Positions 11,572 through 19,397 of a DNA stretch of 64,000 nucleotides are shown piece by piece. The notes beneath the pieces are model-generated. The model made no database searches. It was not told the origin of the DNA and saw only the letters and a program-made list of their open reading frames with translations. The position numbers were made by a program, and so were the translations under genes. Source of the stretch: Bradyrhizobium sp. AUGA SZCCT0176 (GTDB lineage: Bacteria; Pseudomonadota; Alphaproteobacteria; Rhizobiales; Xanthobacteraceae). The stretch lies in contig NZ_JAFCMB010000002.1 of NCBI RefSeq assembly GCF_018130145.1, positions 434,001 to 498,000 on the forward strand, read 5' to 3'. The number at the start of each line of letters is the position of its first letter. Position 1 is the first letter of the stretch.

Positions 11572-12198
11572 TCACCCCTTCGGCGGATCGAGCCGCTGCA
11601 GAATTTCCTGGAACGGCGGCAGCGCTTCGCAGCGCGCGGCATGGGCTTGCAGCGCCGGATAGCGCGCATCGAACAGCGCGGGATGCGCTTCGCTGATGAA
11701 GCGCAACGCGCAGGCCACCATGATATCGGCGTGGCCGATGCGTTCCCCGAACCAGTATGGCGTCGGTATCGGCTCGCGCTCTTTCTCCAGCATCTCGAGC
11801 ACGCCGCCGATCTGCGTCTGGCAGCGCTCGACCCAGAGTGCGAGCTGTTCCTTGCGCAGCACCCGCTCATAGATCAGGCTGACCGCCTTGTCGGCGAGGC
11901 CACTGCCGAGCGCGCATATCCGCAACTGCCGACGGCGCGTCTCGCCGCGCCCGGCCATCATCGCCGCTTCCGGGCCGACCAGCTCATCGAGCGCATCCAG
12001 GATCGCGGTGCTCTCGATGACAGCCTCGCCGCTGGCGAGCACCAAAGTCGGCACCCGGCGCAACGGATTATACGGCGCGATCTTGTCGGCATCGCCGAAG
12101 GTCGACCACGGCCGGTGCTCGAACGGCAAGCCATACAGCCGCAGCGCAATCGCGACGCGGCGGACAAAGGGGGAGTCGTATTGGCCGATCAGGAACAT
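11572..12198 (-). CDS. Glutathione S-transferase family protein
   Basis: The 208-residue protein begins M-F-L-I-G-Q-Y-D-S-P-F-V-R-R-V-A-I-A-L, the thioredoxin-fold start of cytosolic GSTs, with serine in the usual active-site position. R-R-V-P-T-L-V-L and V-I-E-S-T-A-I-L form the glutathione-binding cis-proline and Glu-Ser region. An all-helical C-terminal domain follows. The start at 12198 is preferred because sequence upstream is a family B repeat. The substrate is unknown. It is convergent with the repeat-protein gene, 24 bases apart. Confidence 0.85.
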   Translation of the reverse strand: MFLIGQYDSPFVRRVAIALRLYGLPFEHRPWSTFGDADKIAPYNPLRRVPTLVLASGEAVIESTAILDALDELVGPEAAMMAGRGETRRRQLRICALGSGLADKAVSLIYERVLRKEQLALWVERCQTQIGGVLEMLEKEREPIPTPYWFGERIGHADIMVACALRFISEAHPALFDARYPALQAHAARCEALPPFQEILQRLDPPKG

Positions 12199-12225
12199 GT
12201 TGCCGTTGCGTCCTTTCCGCTGTTC

Positions 12226-12352
12226 GTCATGGCCGGGCATAGTAGTCTGCCTTGCGCAGACTGCGTACACTTGTCTGCGCTCCCGGCCATCCACGTCTTT
12301 CTTACTGCCAGACCTTAAAGACGTGGATGCCCGGATCAAGTCCGGGCATGAC
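12226..12352. repeat. Intergenic palindromic repeat, family B (copy 2)
   Basis: GTCATGGCCGGGCAT and its approximate complement at the other end enclose an inner CCACGTCTTT/AAAGACGTGG pair. The centre contains a second small hairpin (AGTCTGC...GCAGACT). It lies between divergent gst and the DUF6636 gene. Confidence 0.8.
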
Positions 12353-12373
12353 ATTCGAGACCGAAGGAACGAC

Positions 12374-12787
12374 ATGCGACCATCCCTCGCCGTCCTCACA
12401 CTGTCAGTACTATTCACTGGCGCAGCCAACGCCCAAAGCGGCCCCGTCGGCTTCCAGTCGCCATCGAAAAACATCGCCTGCGCCTATTTCGACTATGACA
12501 AGCAGAACACGCTCCGCTGCGACATCATGGAAGCCACCGTGACGGCGCACCGGCCGGCCGATTGCGATCTCGAATGGGGCAAGGCGTTCGAGATGCGATC
12601 CAGGGGCAGCGCCGTGCGCCTCTGCTACGGCGATACAGTGATGGACCCCAAGATGCCGATGCTGGCCTATGGCGAGATCTGGCAGCGCGGCGGATTCACC
12701 TGCACGTCGGAGCAGACGGGCGTGACGTGTTTCAACGCGGACAGGCGCGGGTTTTCGCTTTCGCGGGCGAAGCAGGATTTGTTTTGA
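12374..12787 (+). CDS. Secreted DUF6636-type protein
   Basis: The 137-residue protein has a cleavable signal peptide (about residues 1-20, ending A-N-A before Q). The mature part begins with F-Q-S-P-S-K-N-I-A-C and contains several cysteines at spacings seen in DUF6636 proteins, including R-C-D-I and F-T-C-T-S-E-Q-T-G-V-T-C-F-N. These probably form disulfides. The function of the family is not known to me. The gene is flanked on both sides by family B palindromes, 21 bases upstream and 19 bases downstream. Confidence 0.75.
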   Translation: MRPSLAVLTLSVLFTGAANAQSGPVGFQSPSKNIACAYFDYDKQNTLRCDIMEATVTAHRPADCDLEWGKAFEMRSRGSAVRLCYGDTVMDPKMPMLAYGEIWQRGGFTCTSEQTGVTCFNADRRGFSLSRAKQDLF

Positions 12788-12806
12788 CTCCAAGCATCAC
12801 TCCATC

Positions 12807-12895
12807 GTCATGGCCGGGCTTGACCCGGCCATCCACGTCTTTGGTTGCGCAGAGGTAAGCAAGACGTGGATCACCGGGACAAGCCCGGTGATGAC
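12807..12895. repeat. Intergenic palindromic repeat, family B (copy 3)
   Basis: Ends GTCATGGCCGGGCTTGAC and CCGGTGATGAC, with inner CCACGTCTT/AAGACGTGG, match the other family B copies. It separates convergent DUF6636 and GNAT genes. Confidence 0.8.
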
Positions 12896-12918
12896 GAGTT
12901 GCGAGAGCGTTCGCACCA

Positions 12919-13512
12919 TCACTCAATCACCGGCACATGCCTCGCCGCATCACGCGGCGCAGTGCCATCAAGCCGCGGATCGTCCTCGATCTCGATCTGC
13001 CGCCGGAAGGCGCGAAAGCCGGAGCGCTGATAGAACGCCACCGCTGATGGATGATCGTGCGTGCAGGTGTGCACCCAGAACCGCTCGATCGGCCGCGACC
13101 ATGACAGCTCCAGCGCGCGGTTCATCATCCAGCGGCCGGCGCCGCTGCCGATCAGTTTTGCGGTGACGCCGAAGAAACCAAGCTCGCATTGCCCGGCCTC
13201 GCGAAAGTCCAGTTCAAGCAGGCCTTCGTCGCGCCCCTCATGCTCCAGCGCATAGACCTCCACCAGCGGTGAATGGATGTTTGCCGCGAGCCTGGCATCC
13301 GGCATCCGCGTCCGCGAAATCCACAGCCACTCCTCGCCGACACGGCGGAACAGTTCGCGATACCAGTCGAGGCCAGGGGCCTCCGCGCGGCGCAGCGTCC
13401 ATGCGCCCTTGGGATCGGACGGGATCGCGGGGAGTTCGGTCATCTCCAGATGCGTGACGACGGTGGCGATCTTGCCGGGAGGAACGTCGAAGTCGCCGTC
13501 GGGAAGGATCAT
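12919..13512 (-). CDS. GNAT family N-acetyltransferase
   Basis: This is a 197-residue protein. The C-terminal two thirds show the GNAT fold. E-L-G-F-F-G-V-T leads into I-G-S-G-A-G-R-W-M-M, the acetyl-CoA pyrophosphate loop of R/Q-x-x-G-x-G/A type. The T-C-T-H-D-H-P-S-A-V-A-F-Y-Q-R-S-G-F segment is the usual end of the domain. Its start overlaps the stop of the lipocalin-like gene by an ATGA, so it is translationally coupled as the third gene of the glpK operon. The acceptor substrate is unknown. Confidence 0.85.
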   Translation of the reverse strand: MILPDGDFDVPPGKIATVVTHLEMTELPAIPSDPKGAWTLRRAEAPGLDWYRELFRRVGEEWLWISRTRMPDARLAANIHSPLVEVYALEHEGRDEGLLELDFREAGQCELGFFGVTAKLIGSGAGRWMMNRALELSWSRPIERFWVHTCTHDHPSAVAFYQRSGFRAFRRQIEIEDDPRLDGTAPRDAARHVPVIE

Positions 13513-13967
13513 GCGTTCGCTCGCTGCCAGAGGACATCGACCTGCCCGCCACGCGGGAGGCGGACAGTCAATGTCAGTCGATCCTGAGAAAGTTCGAAGA
13601 ACCGCTCCTGATCAGTCCCGTTCCAATTCGGAAAGGAGCTGGCTTCAACGTGGATAGCAAGAACCCGGCGGGGTCCGTCGATGACGTAGGTGCCGAAATA
13701 GGTGATGGTTCCAAGCGCGGTCTTTTTTGCCTCTTCCGCCGATATCTGCGCGATCTGGCCGAAGTTCTCGATCTGGTAGTTGACGCGATCCGAGCGCATG
13801 ACCGAAATCATGTAGTGGCCGGCCGTATCGAAAAAGGCCAGGCCTTGGGGATTCTCGCCGAATTGCTCCAGTTTGGTTCCATCACCGTTGGTCTGCTTCC
13901 ATGAGACAAGGGTCCAGGCGCCGGCAAGCTGCTCGTTGAGCGGTCTTCCGGCGGCACCTTGCGCCAT
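13509..13967 (-). CDS. Lipocalin-like domain protein
   Basis: The 152-residue protein starts [12 protein letters not shown] and contains the L-A-G-A-W-T-L-V-S-W segment that opens lipocalin-like domains of the PF13924 type. Beta-strand-rich sequence follows, with the G-H-Y-M-I-S-V-M and G-T-Y-V-I-D segments common to the family. No signal peptide is visible, so it is probably cytoplasmic. Its start overlaps the glpK stop by ATGA and its stop overlaps the GNAT start the same way. Ligand and role are unknown. Confidence 0.75.
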   Translation of the reverse strand: MAQGAAGRPLNEQLAGAWTLVSWKQTNGDGTKLEQFGENPQGLAFFDTAGHYMISVMRSDRVNYQIENFGQIAQISAEEAKKTALGTITYFGTYVIDGPRRVLAIHVEASSFPNWNGTDQERFFELSQDRLTLTVRLPRGGQVDVLWQRANA

Positions 13968-15469
13968 CAGCCTTCCCCCTCGTCGCTCGCCAGCAACCCC
14001 TTCACTGCTCTCCCCCACCCCGCCAATTTCCGCTCCCGCGTCGCCGCACTCATCGCCGGCTTGAACCTGTGCTCCAGCCGCCAATTGTCGGCGAACTTTG
14101 CGGGCTCGGGATAGACGCCGGCCTGCAACCCCGCGAGATAGGCGGCGCCGAGCGCCGTTGTTTCCTGAATCATCGGGCGATCGACCGGCGCGTCGAGCAG
14201 GTCGGCGAGGCGCTGCATGGTCCAGTCGGAGGCGGTCATGCCGCCGTCGACACGGAGCACGTTGGCGGCCTTTTCGCCCGGCCAGTCGGCGCGCATCGCC
14301 TCGCGCAGATCGTAGGTCTGGTAGCAGACGCTCTCCAGCGCGGCGTGCGCCAGTTCGGCCGGGCCGGTGTTGCGGGTGAGGCCGAACAGCGCGCCGCGCA
14401 CGCGCGGATTCCAGTAGGGCGCCCCCAAGCCGACAAAGGCCGGCACCAGATAGACGCTCTGCATGGAATCGGATTTGTCGGCGAGCGGGCCGGTCTCCGA
14501 CGCCTGCTTGATGATGCCGAGGCCGTCGCGCAGCCATTGCACCGCGCTTCCGGCGACGAAGATCGAGCCTTCGAGCGCGTAGGTGCGCTTGCCGTTCAAT
14601 TGATAGGCGATGGTGGTGAGCAGCTTGTTCTTCGAGGCCACCGGCGTGGTGCCGGTGTTGAGCAGGGCAAAACAGCCGGTGCCGTAGGTCGATTTGATCA
14701 TCCCGGGCGTGAAGCAGGCCTGGCCGATAGTGGCAGCCTGCTGGTCGCCGGCGATGCCTGATATCGCGATCGCACCGCCGAACAAATCTGGTTCGCTCTC
14801 GCCGAACCTGGCGGAGGAATCCTTCACCTCGGGCAGCATCGAGCGCGGCACGCGCAGCAGTTTCAGCAGCTCGTCGTCCCATTCGCCGGTGTGGATGTTG
14901 AACAGCAGCGTGCGCGAGGCGTTGGTGGCGTCGGTGGCATGCACCTTGCCGCCTGACAGACGCCACAGCAGATAGCAATCGACGGTGCCGAACATCAGCT
15001 CGCCGCGCGAGGCGCGTTCGCGCGCGCCGGGCACGTGGTCGAGGATCCATGCGACTTTGGTGCCCGAGAAATAGGGATCGATGATCAGGCCGGTCTTGGC
15101 CGAGATCGCAGGCTCATGGCCTTCACTCTTCAATTTGGCACAAATGTCGGCGGTGCGGCGGTCCTGCCAGACGATGGCGCGGTGCACGGCCTGGCCGGTG
15201 GCGCGGTCCCACACGACCGTGGTCTCGCGCTGGTTGGTGATGCCGATCGCGGCGATGTCTTTCGCCTTCAGGCCCGCCTTCTCCAGCGCGTCGCGGCAGA
15301 CCATCACCGTCGAGGTCCAGATATCCTCCGGCTCGTGCTCGACCCAGCCCGAGGCCGGGAAATGCTGCGGGAATTCCTGCTGCGCCGTGGCTGCGATCGA
15401 AATGTCCGATCGAAACACGATGGCGCGCGAGGATGTGGTGCCCTGATCGATCGCCAGCACAAAGGACAT
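13967..15469 (-). CDS. glpK: Glycerol kinase
   Basis: This 500-residue FGGY-family kinase phosphorylates glycerol to glycerol-3-phosphate in the cytoplasm. The ATP-binding D-Q-G-T-T-S-S-R (8-15), the N-Q-R-E-T segment, the W-Q-D-R-R-T segment and the [16 protein letters not shown] signature are intact. Length is that of GlpK. No glpF, glpD or DeoR-type glpR gene is in the window. Instead the two genes downstream are coupled by ATGA overlaps. A family A repeat lies about 75 bases upstream. Confidence 0.96.
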   Translation of the reverse strand: MSFVLAIDQGTTSSRAIVFRSDISIAATAQQEFPQHFPASGWVEHEPEDIWTSTVMVCRDALEKAGLKAKDIAAIGITNQRETTVVWDRATGQAVHRAIVWQDRRTADICAKLKSEGHEPAISAKTGLIIDPYFSGTKVAWILDHVPGARERASRGELMFGTVDCYLLWRLSGGKVHATDATNASRTLLFNIHTGEWDDELLKLLRVPRSMLPEVKDSSARFGESEPDLFGGAIAISGIAGDQQAATIGQACFTPGMIKSTYGTGCFALLNTGTTPVASKNKLLTTIAYQLNGKRTYALEGSIFVAGSAVQWLRDGLGIIKQASETGPLADKSDSMQSVYLVPAFVGLGAPYWNPRVRGALFGLTRNTGPAELAHAALESVCYQTYDLREAMRADWPGEKAANVLRVDGGMTASDWTMQRLADLLDAPVDRPMIQETTALGAAYLAGLQAGVYPEPAKFADNWRLEHRFKPAMSAATRERKLAGWGRAVKGLLASDEGEG

Positions 15470-15542
15470 GATGGTGCTTCCCGGAAAGGTTGGTGGTGGC
15501 CGAGAGGCAATCCGATTGAGAGGCGAAGGTCAATATCTCAAC

Positions 15543-15681
15543 GTCGTCCCGGCCTAGTGCGCGATTGCGCACGGGGGCCGGGACCCATACGCCGCGGCCC
15601 ATCGATTACGGCACGGCGTCAGCGACCTTTTTTCGATCGATAGCACAACGCGGTATGGGTCCCGGCGTTCGCCGGGACGAC
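15543..15681. repeat. Intergenic palindromic repeat, family A (copy 3)
   Basis: It has GTCGTCCCGGC and GCCGGGACGAC ends, with an insertion of TAGTGCGCGATTGCGCA near the left end that is itself palindromic. Copy 6 at 59377 has a similar insertion. It occupies the space between glpK and the SDR gene. Confidence 0.85.
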
Positions 15682-15689
15682 GGATATAC

Positions 15690-16463
15690 TTACGTCGCCG
15701 CCGTGGTCACGCCGCCATCGACCACAATCGTCTGGCCGGTCATGAACGTCGATGCATCCGACGCCAAATACGCCACCGCGCCCGCGATTTCGTCGGGTTC
15801 GCCGATGCGGCGCAGCGGCGTGGAGGCCGTGCGGCGCTTGAGGTTTTCAGGATCTTCCCACAACGCCTTGGCGAAATCGGTTTTCACGAGGCCCGGCGCC
15901 ACGCAATTGACGCGGACGCCTTTCGGGCCCCATTCGCCGGCGAGGCTGCGGCACAGCGAGAAATCCGCGGCCTTGGAGATGCCGTAGGCGCCGATCACGG
16001 TGGAGCCGCGAAACCCGCCGATCGAGGAGATGATGACCACCGAGCCGTTGCCGCGCTCGGCCATCTGCGGGATCGCCTGCGCGCACAGCCAGATGTTGCT
16101 CTTGACGTTGGAGCCCATGATCTTGTCGAAGGCCTCGTCCTTGATGTCGAGCAGCGGACCGTAATACGGATTCACGGCCGCATTGCAGACCAGGATGTCG
16201 ACCTTGCCGTAATGCTTTGTGGTGCCCGAAATCAGCGCGTCGACTTCCTCGCGGCGCGAGATGTTGCAGGGAATGACATGGGCGTCGCCGCCGGCCTTCT
16301 TGATGCCTTCGGCGACCTCCACGCAGGCATCCGCCTTGCGGCTGGAGATCACGACCTTGGCGCCGAGCTTTGCCAGCAGTTCCGCCGAGGAGCGACCGAT
16401 GCCGCGGCTCGAGCCGGTGATCACGGCGACCTTGCCGGTGAGATCGAACGGGGTTCCCTTCAC
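15690..16463 (-). CDS. Short-chain dehydrogenase/reductase
   Basis: This 257-residue classical SDR has the NAD(P)-binding T-G-S-S-R-G-I-G motif near residue 14, the N-A-A-V-N segment, and the catalytic Ser with Y-G-I-S-K-A-A motif. The Q-T-I-V-V-D-G-G C-terminal segment is typical of FabG-like oxidoreductases. The GTG at 16463 is chosen because GGGAG stands 6 bases upstream and the preceding codons fall in a repeat. It lies downstream of the pim genes on the same strand, but two repeats separate it from pimD, so it may be an independent unit. The substrate is unknown. Confidence 0.88.
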   Translation of the reverse strand: MKGTPFDLTGKVAVITGSSRGIGRSSAELLAKLGAKVVISSRKADACVEVAEGIKKAGGDAHVIPCNISRREEVDALISGTTKHYGKVDILVCNAAVNPYYGPLLDIKDEAFDKIMGSNVKSNIWLCAQAIPQMAERGNGSVVIISSIGGFRGSTVIGAYGISKAADFSLCRSLAGEWGPKGVRVNCVAPGLVKTDFAKALWEDPENLKRRTASTPLRRIGEPDEIAGAVAYLASDASTFMTGQTIVVDGGVTTAAT

Positions 16464-16509
16464 GATACGCTCCCTTTTATTTGTTCGTTGTCGTTGCCGT
16501 TCTCTATCC

Positions 16510-16594
16510 GTCATGCCCGGCCTTGTGCCGGGCATCCACGACTTACTTTCTTTGCCGCTAAGACGTGGATGGCCGGGACAAGCCCGGCCATGAC
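16510..16594. repeat. Intergenic palindromic repeat, family B (copy 4)
   Basis: GTCATGCCCGGCC and GGCCATGAC ends with GCATCCACG/CGTGGATGG inside. It is followed after 14 bases by a family C element, making a double repeat between pimD and the SDR gene. Confidence 0.8.
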
Positions 16595-16608
16595 GACAAA
16601 TTATATTC

Positions 16609-16688
16609 GTCATTCCGGGATGGTCCGACGGACCAGACCCGGAATCTCGTCATTCCGGGTTCACGACTGCGTCGTGCCCCGGAATGAC
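16609..16688. repeat. Intergenic palindromic repeat, family C (copy 1)
   Basis: GTCATTCCGGG and CCCCGGAATGAC ends surround GGAATCTCG and a repeated TCATTCCGGGTTC. Other copies are at 21095 and 35793. It lies immediately past the pimD stop (which reads toward it). Confidence 0.8.
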
Positions 16689-16692
16689 GGAG

Positions 16693-17835
16693 TCAGATCA
16701 ACCCGCCCGCATCCGTGACGCGGCGCAGATGATAATCCGTGTCGCCAAAGCTGTTCTCGATCATGGTCAGGCGCTTGAAGTAGTGGCCGATCTTGGCTTC
16801 CTGCGTCATGCCGATGCCGCCATGGAGCTGGATCGACTGCTGGCCGACGAACTTCAGCGATTTTCCAATTTGCACTTTCGCGGCAGCCACAGCTGTCGCA
16901 CGCTCCTTGGCGTTGTCGAAATCGGCCGCCATGGTCGCGAACATCGACATGCTGCGGGCCTGTTCGACGGCGACGAACATGTCGGCGGCGCGGTGCTGCA
17001 GGGTCTGGAAGGTGCCGATCGCGACGCCGAACTGTTTTCGCGTTTTCAGGTACTCGACCGTGGATTTCAGCGATTCATCCATCGCCCCGACCGCTTCGGC
17101 GCACATCGCGGTGCGGGCGTCGTCGACCACGCGCTCGATCAGTTCAAGCGCGTTCTCGGGGTCGCCGATCGCAGCCTCGGCGCCAACCTCGACGCCGGTC
17201 AGCGTGATGTCGGCGGCGTGCAGGCCGTCCTGGGTCGGATAGCCCTTGCGGCCGATGCCCTTGGCATTGGCCGGCACCAGGAATACGCCGATGCCGGACT
17301 TGTCCCGCCGTGCGCCTGAGGTGCGCGCGGTGACGATCAGGGTGTCGGCGTTCTCGCCGTTGATCACGACGAATTTTTCGCCGTCGATCACCCAGCCCGC
17401 ACCCTTTTTCTTCGCGGTCGTGGCGACGTCGGAGAGATCATAGCGCGAGTTCTTCTCGAGCTGCGCGAACGCAAAGGTCTTGCTGCCGTCGATAATCCCC
17501 GGAATATGCGCGGCCTTCTGCTCGGCCGAGCCGCCATGGCGCAGGAAGCCGCCGGCGATCACGACCGTGGCCAGATAAGGCTCCAGCACCAGCGCCTTGC
17601 CCATCGCCTCCATCACGATCGCGGTTTCCACCGCGCCGGCGCCGAAGCCGCCGTCTTCTTCCGAGAACGGAAGGCCGAGCAGCCCCTGTTCGGCAAGCTT
17701 GCCCCAGACGGTCTTGCTCCAGCCGCCCTTCTCGGTGCGGTACTTCTTGCGCGCCTCGAAGTCGTAGGAATCGTTGAGGAGACCGTCGACGCTTTCCTTG
17801 AGAAGCCGCTGCTCCTCGGACAAATCAAAATCCAT
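16693..17835 (-). CDS. pimD: Acyl-CoA dehydrogenase, pimeloyl-CoA dehydrogenase small subunit-like
   Basis: This 380-residue FAD-dependent acyl-CoA dehydrogenase starts M-D-F-D-L-S-E-E-Q, as PimD-type proteins do. The central beta domain has F-A-F-A-Q-L-E and G-W-V-I-D-G-E-K. The C-terminal helical domain has the R-K-Q-F-G-V-A-I-G-T-F-Q substrate/FAD region and Q-L-H-G-G-I-G-M-T-Q-E. Together with the PimC-like gene upstream it should introduce the trans-2 double bond into dicarboxylyl-CoA or fatty acyl-CoA. It is the last of four pim-type genes on this strand, separated from pimC by a family D repeat. Confidence 0.88.
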   Translation of the reverse strand: MDFDLSEEQRLLKESVDGLLNDSYDFEARKKYRTEKGGWSKTVWGKLAEQGLLGLPFSEEDGGFGAGAVETAIVMEAMGKALVLEPYLATVVIAGGFLRHGGSAEQKAAHIPGIIDGSKTFAFAQLEKNSRYDLSDVATTAKKKGAGWVIDGEKFVVINGENADTLIVTARTSGARRDKSGIGVFLVPANAKGIGRKGYPTQDGLHAADITLTGVEVGAEAAIGDPENALELIERVVDDARTAMCAEAVGAMDESLKSTVEYLKTRKQFGVAIGTFQTLQHRAADMFVAVEQARSMSMFATMAADFDNAKERATAVAAAKVQIGKSLKFVGQQSIQLHGGIGMTQEAKIGHYFKRLTMIENSFGDTDYHLRRVTDAGGLI

Positions 17836-17872
17836 GTTGTTTCGTTCCTTTAACCGATCGCTCGTTTCTTAA

Positions 17873-18035
17873 CCTCTCCCCGCTTGCGGGGAGAGGTCGG
17901 ATCGCCCTTGCGATCCGGGTGAGGGGGTACCGCACTCACCGTTAGTTCAGCGCTCGCGGTGAGAGCCCCTCACCCCGACCCTCTAAGAGCGAGCTTTCGC
18001 TCGTCTCGACCCCGCAAGCGCGGGGCGAGGGAGAA
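17873..18035. repeat. GC-rich hairpin repeat, family D (copy 1)
   Basis: CCTCTCCCCGCTTGCGGGGAGAGG, followed by GGATCGC/GCGATCC, then CTCACCCCGACCC and a second CCCGCAAGCGCGGGG hairpin. It separates pimC from pimD and could affect relative expression of the two subunits. Confidence 0.75.
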
Positions 18036-18039
18036 GAAA

Positions 18040-19230
18040 TCACAGCCCCAGCACCGCCTTGGTGATGATGTTGCGCTGGATCTCGTTGGAGCCGCCGTAG
18101 ATCGAGACCTTGCGGTTGTTGAAGTAGCTCGGCGCGATCTGCGCGGTCCAGTCCATCGCCTCGTTGGAGCCGTCGTCGCCATGCTCGTCATAGGGCGCGG
18201 CGAACGGGCCGATCACTTCCATCAGGAGTTCGGTGGTGGTCTGTTGGATTTCCGAGCCCTTGATCTTCAAGACCGAGGACGCCGGATTGGGCTTGCCCTT
18301 GCCGTGCTTGCCTTCATCGGCGACGACGCGGAGCTGCGTCAGTTCGAGCGCCTTCAGCTCGATCTCGCAGGCGGCCAGCTTCTCGCGGAAACCCTGGTCC
18401 TCGAGCACGGGCTTGCCGTTGGACTCGACCTTGGAGGCGAGCTCCTTGATGCGGCGCAGCCGCTCCTTGGAAACGCCGACCCGGGCGATGCCGGTGCGCT
18501 CATTGCCGAGCAGGAATTTGGCGTAATCCCAGCCCTTGTTCTCCTCGCCGATCAGATTCTCGACGGGCACCTCGACGTCGTCGAAAAACACTTCGTTGAC
18601 CTCGTGGCCGCCGTCGATGGTCTCGATCGGGCGCACCGTGATGCCCTTCGACTTCATGTCGAACACGATGAAGGAGATGCCCATCTGCTTCTTGGCGTTG
18701 TTGTCGGTGCGGCAGAGACAGAAGATCATGTCGGCGTGCTGCGCCAGCGTGGTCCAGGTCTTCTGGCCGTTGATGATGTATTTGTCGCCACGGCGCTCGG
18801 CCTTGGTCTTCAGCGAGGCGAGGTCCGATCCGGAGCCCGGCTCCGAAAAGCCCTGGCACCACCAGTCGTCGACATTGGCGATGCGCGGCAGATACTGCTT
18901 CTTCTGCGCTTCATTTCCGAAGGTGTAGATGACCGGGCCGACCATGCTGACGCCGAAGGCGAGCGGCGCCGGCGCCGGGTGCATCTGCAGCTCTTCGTTG
19001 AAGATGTAGTGCTGCACGGAGCTCCAGCCGGTGCCGCCATATTCCTTCGGCCAGTGCGAGACGCCCCAGCCCTTCTTGTTCAGGATGCGCCACCAGGTAA
19101 CCATCTCGTCCTTGGACAGGTGGCGGCCTTCCTGCAGCTTGCGCCGTGTATCCGGCGGTACGTTGTCTTTGAAGAAGACCCGCACTTCCTCACGAAACGC
19201 TATTTCTTCCTTGCTGAAAGCGAGATCCAT
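18040..19230 (-). CDS. pimC: Acyl-CoA dehydrogenase, pimeloyl-CoA dehydrogenase large subunit-like
   Basis: This 396-residue acyl-CoA dehydrogenase has Q-G-F-S-E-P-G-S-G-S-D-L-A-S-L (flavin-contacting loop), K-Y-I-I-N-G-Q-K-T-W-T-T, and a C-terminal Y-G-G-S-N-E-I-Q-R-N-I-I-T segment that closes the FAD site in the family. It pairs with PimD, as in the R. palustris pim operon, to oxidise acyl-CoA. The gene lies between the ligase (pimA) and pimD on the same strand. Electron acceptor ETF genes are not in the window. Confidence 0.88.
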   Translation of the reverse strand: MDLAFSKEEIAFREEVRVFFKDNVPPDTRRKLQEGRHLSKDEMVTWWRILNKKGWGVSHWPKEYGGTGWSSVQHYIFNEELQMHPAPAPLAFGVSMVGPVIYTFGNEAQKKQYLPRIANVDDWWCQGFSEPGSGSDLASLKTKAERRGDKYIINGQKTWTTLAQHADMIFCLCRTDNNAKKQMGISFIVFDMKSKGITVRPIETIDGGHEVNEVFFDDVEVPVENLIGEENKGWDYAKFLLGNERTGIARVGVSKERLRRIKELASKVESNGKPVLEDQGFREKLAACEIELKALELTQLRVVADEGKHGKGKPNPASSVLKIKGSEIQQTTTELLMEVIGPFAAPYDEHGDDGSNEAMDWTAQIAPSYFNNRKVSIYGGSNEIQRNIITKAVLGL

Positions 19231-19271
19231 CGGATCCTCCTGTGAGCGAATTGACTTACTTATCTCTCATC

Positions 19272-19389
19272 GTCGTCCCGGCGAAGGCCGGGACCCATAA
19301 CCACCGAACTCTGATATTGCGAAAGCCGTCTCCCATTGTGCCCCCAGGCGAAGCCGCGGCGTATGGGTCCCGGCCTTCGCCGGGACGAC
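19272..19389. repeat. Intergenic palindromic repeat, family A (copy 4)
   Basis: GTCGTCCCGGC...GCCGGGACGAC ends with the GGGACCCATA/TATGGGTCCC inner pair. It lies between pimA and pimC, exactly where the thiolase gene pimB stands in R. palustris. Confidence 0.85.
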
Positions 19390-19397
19390 GGGTGTCG

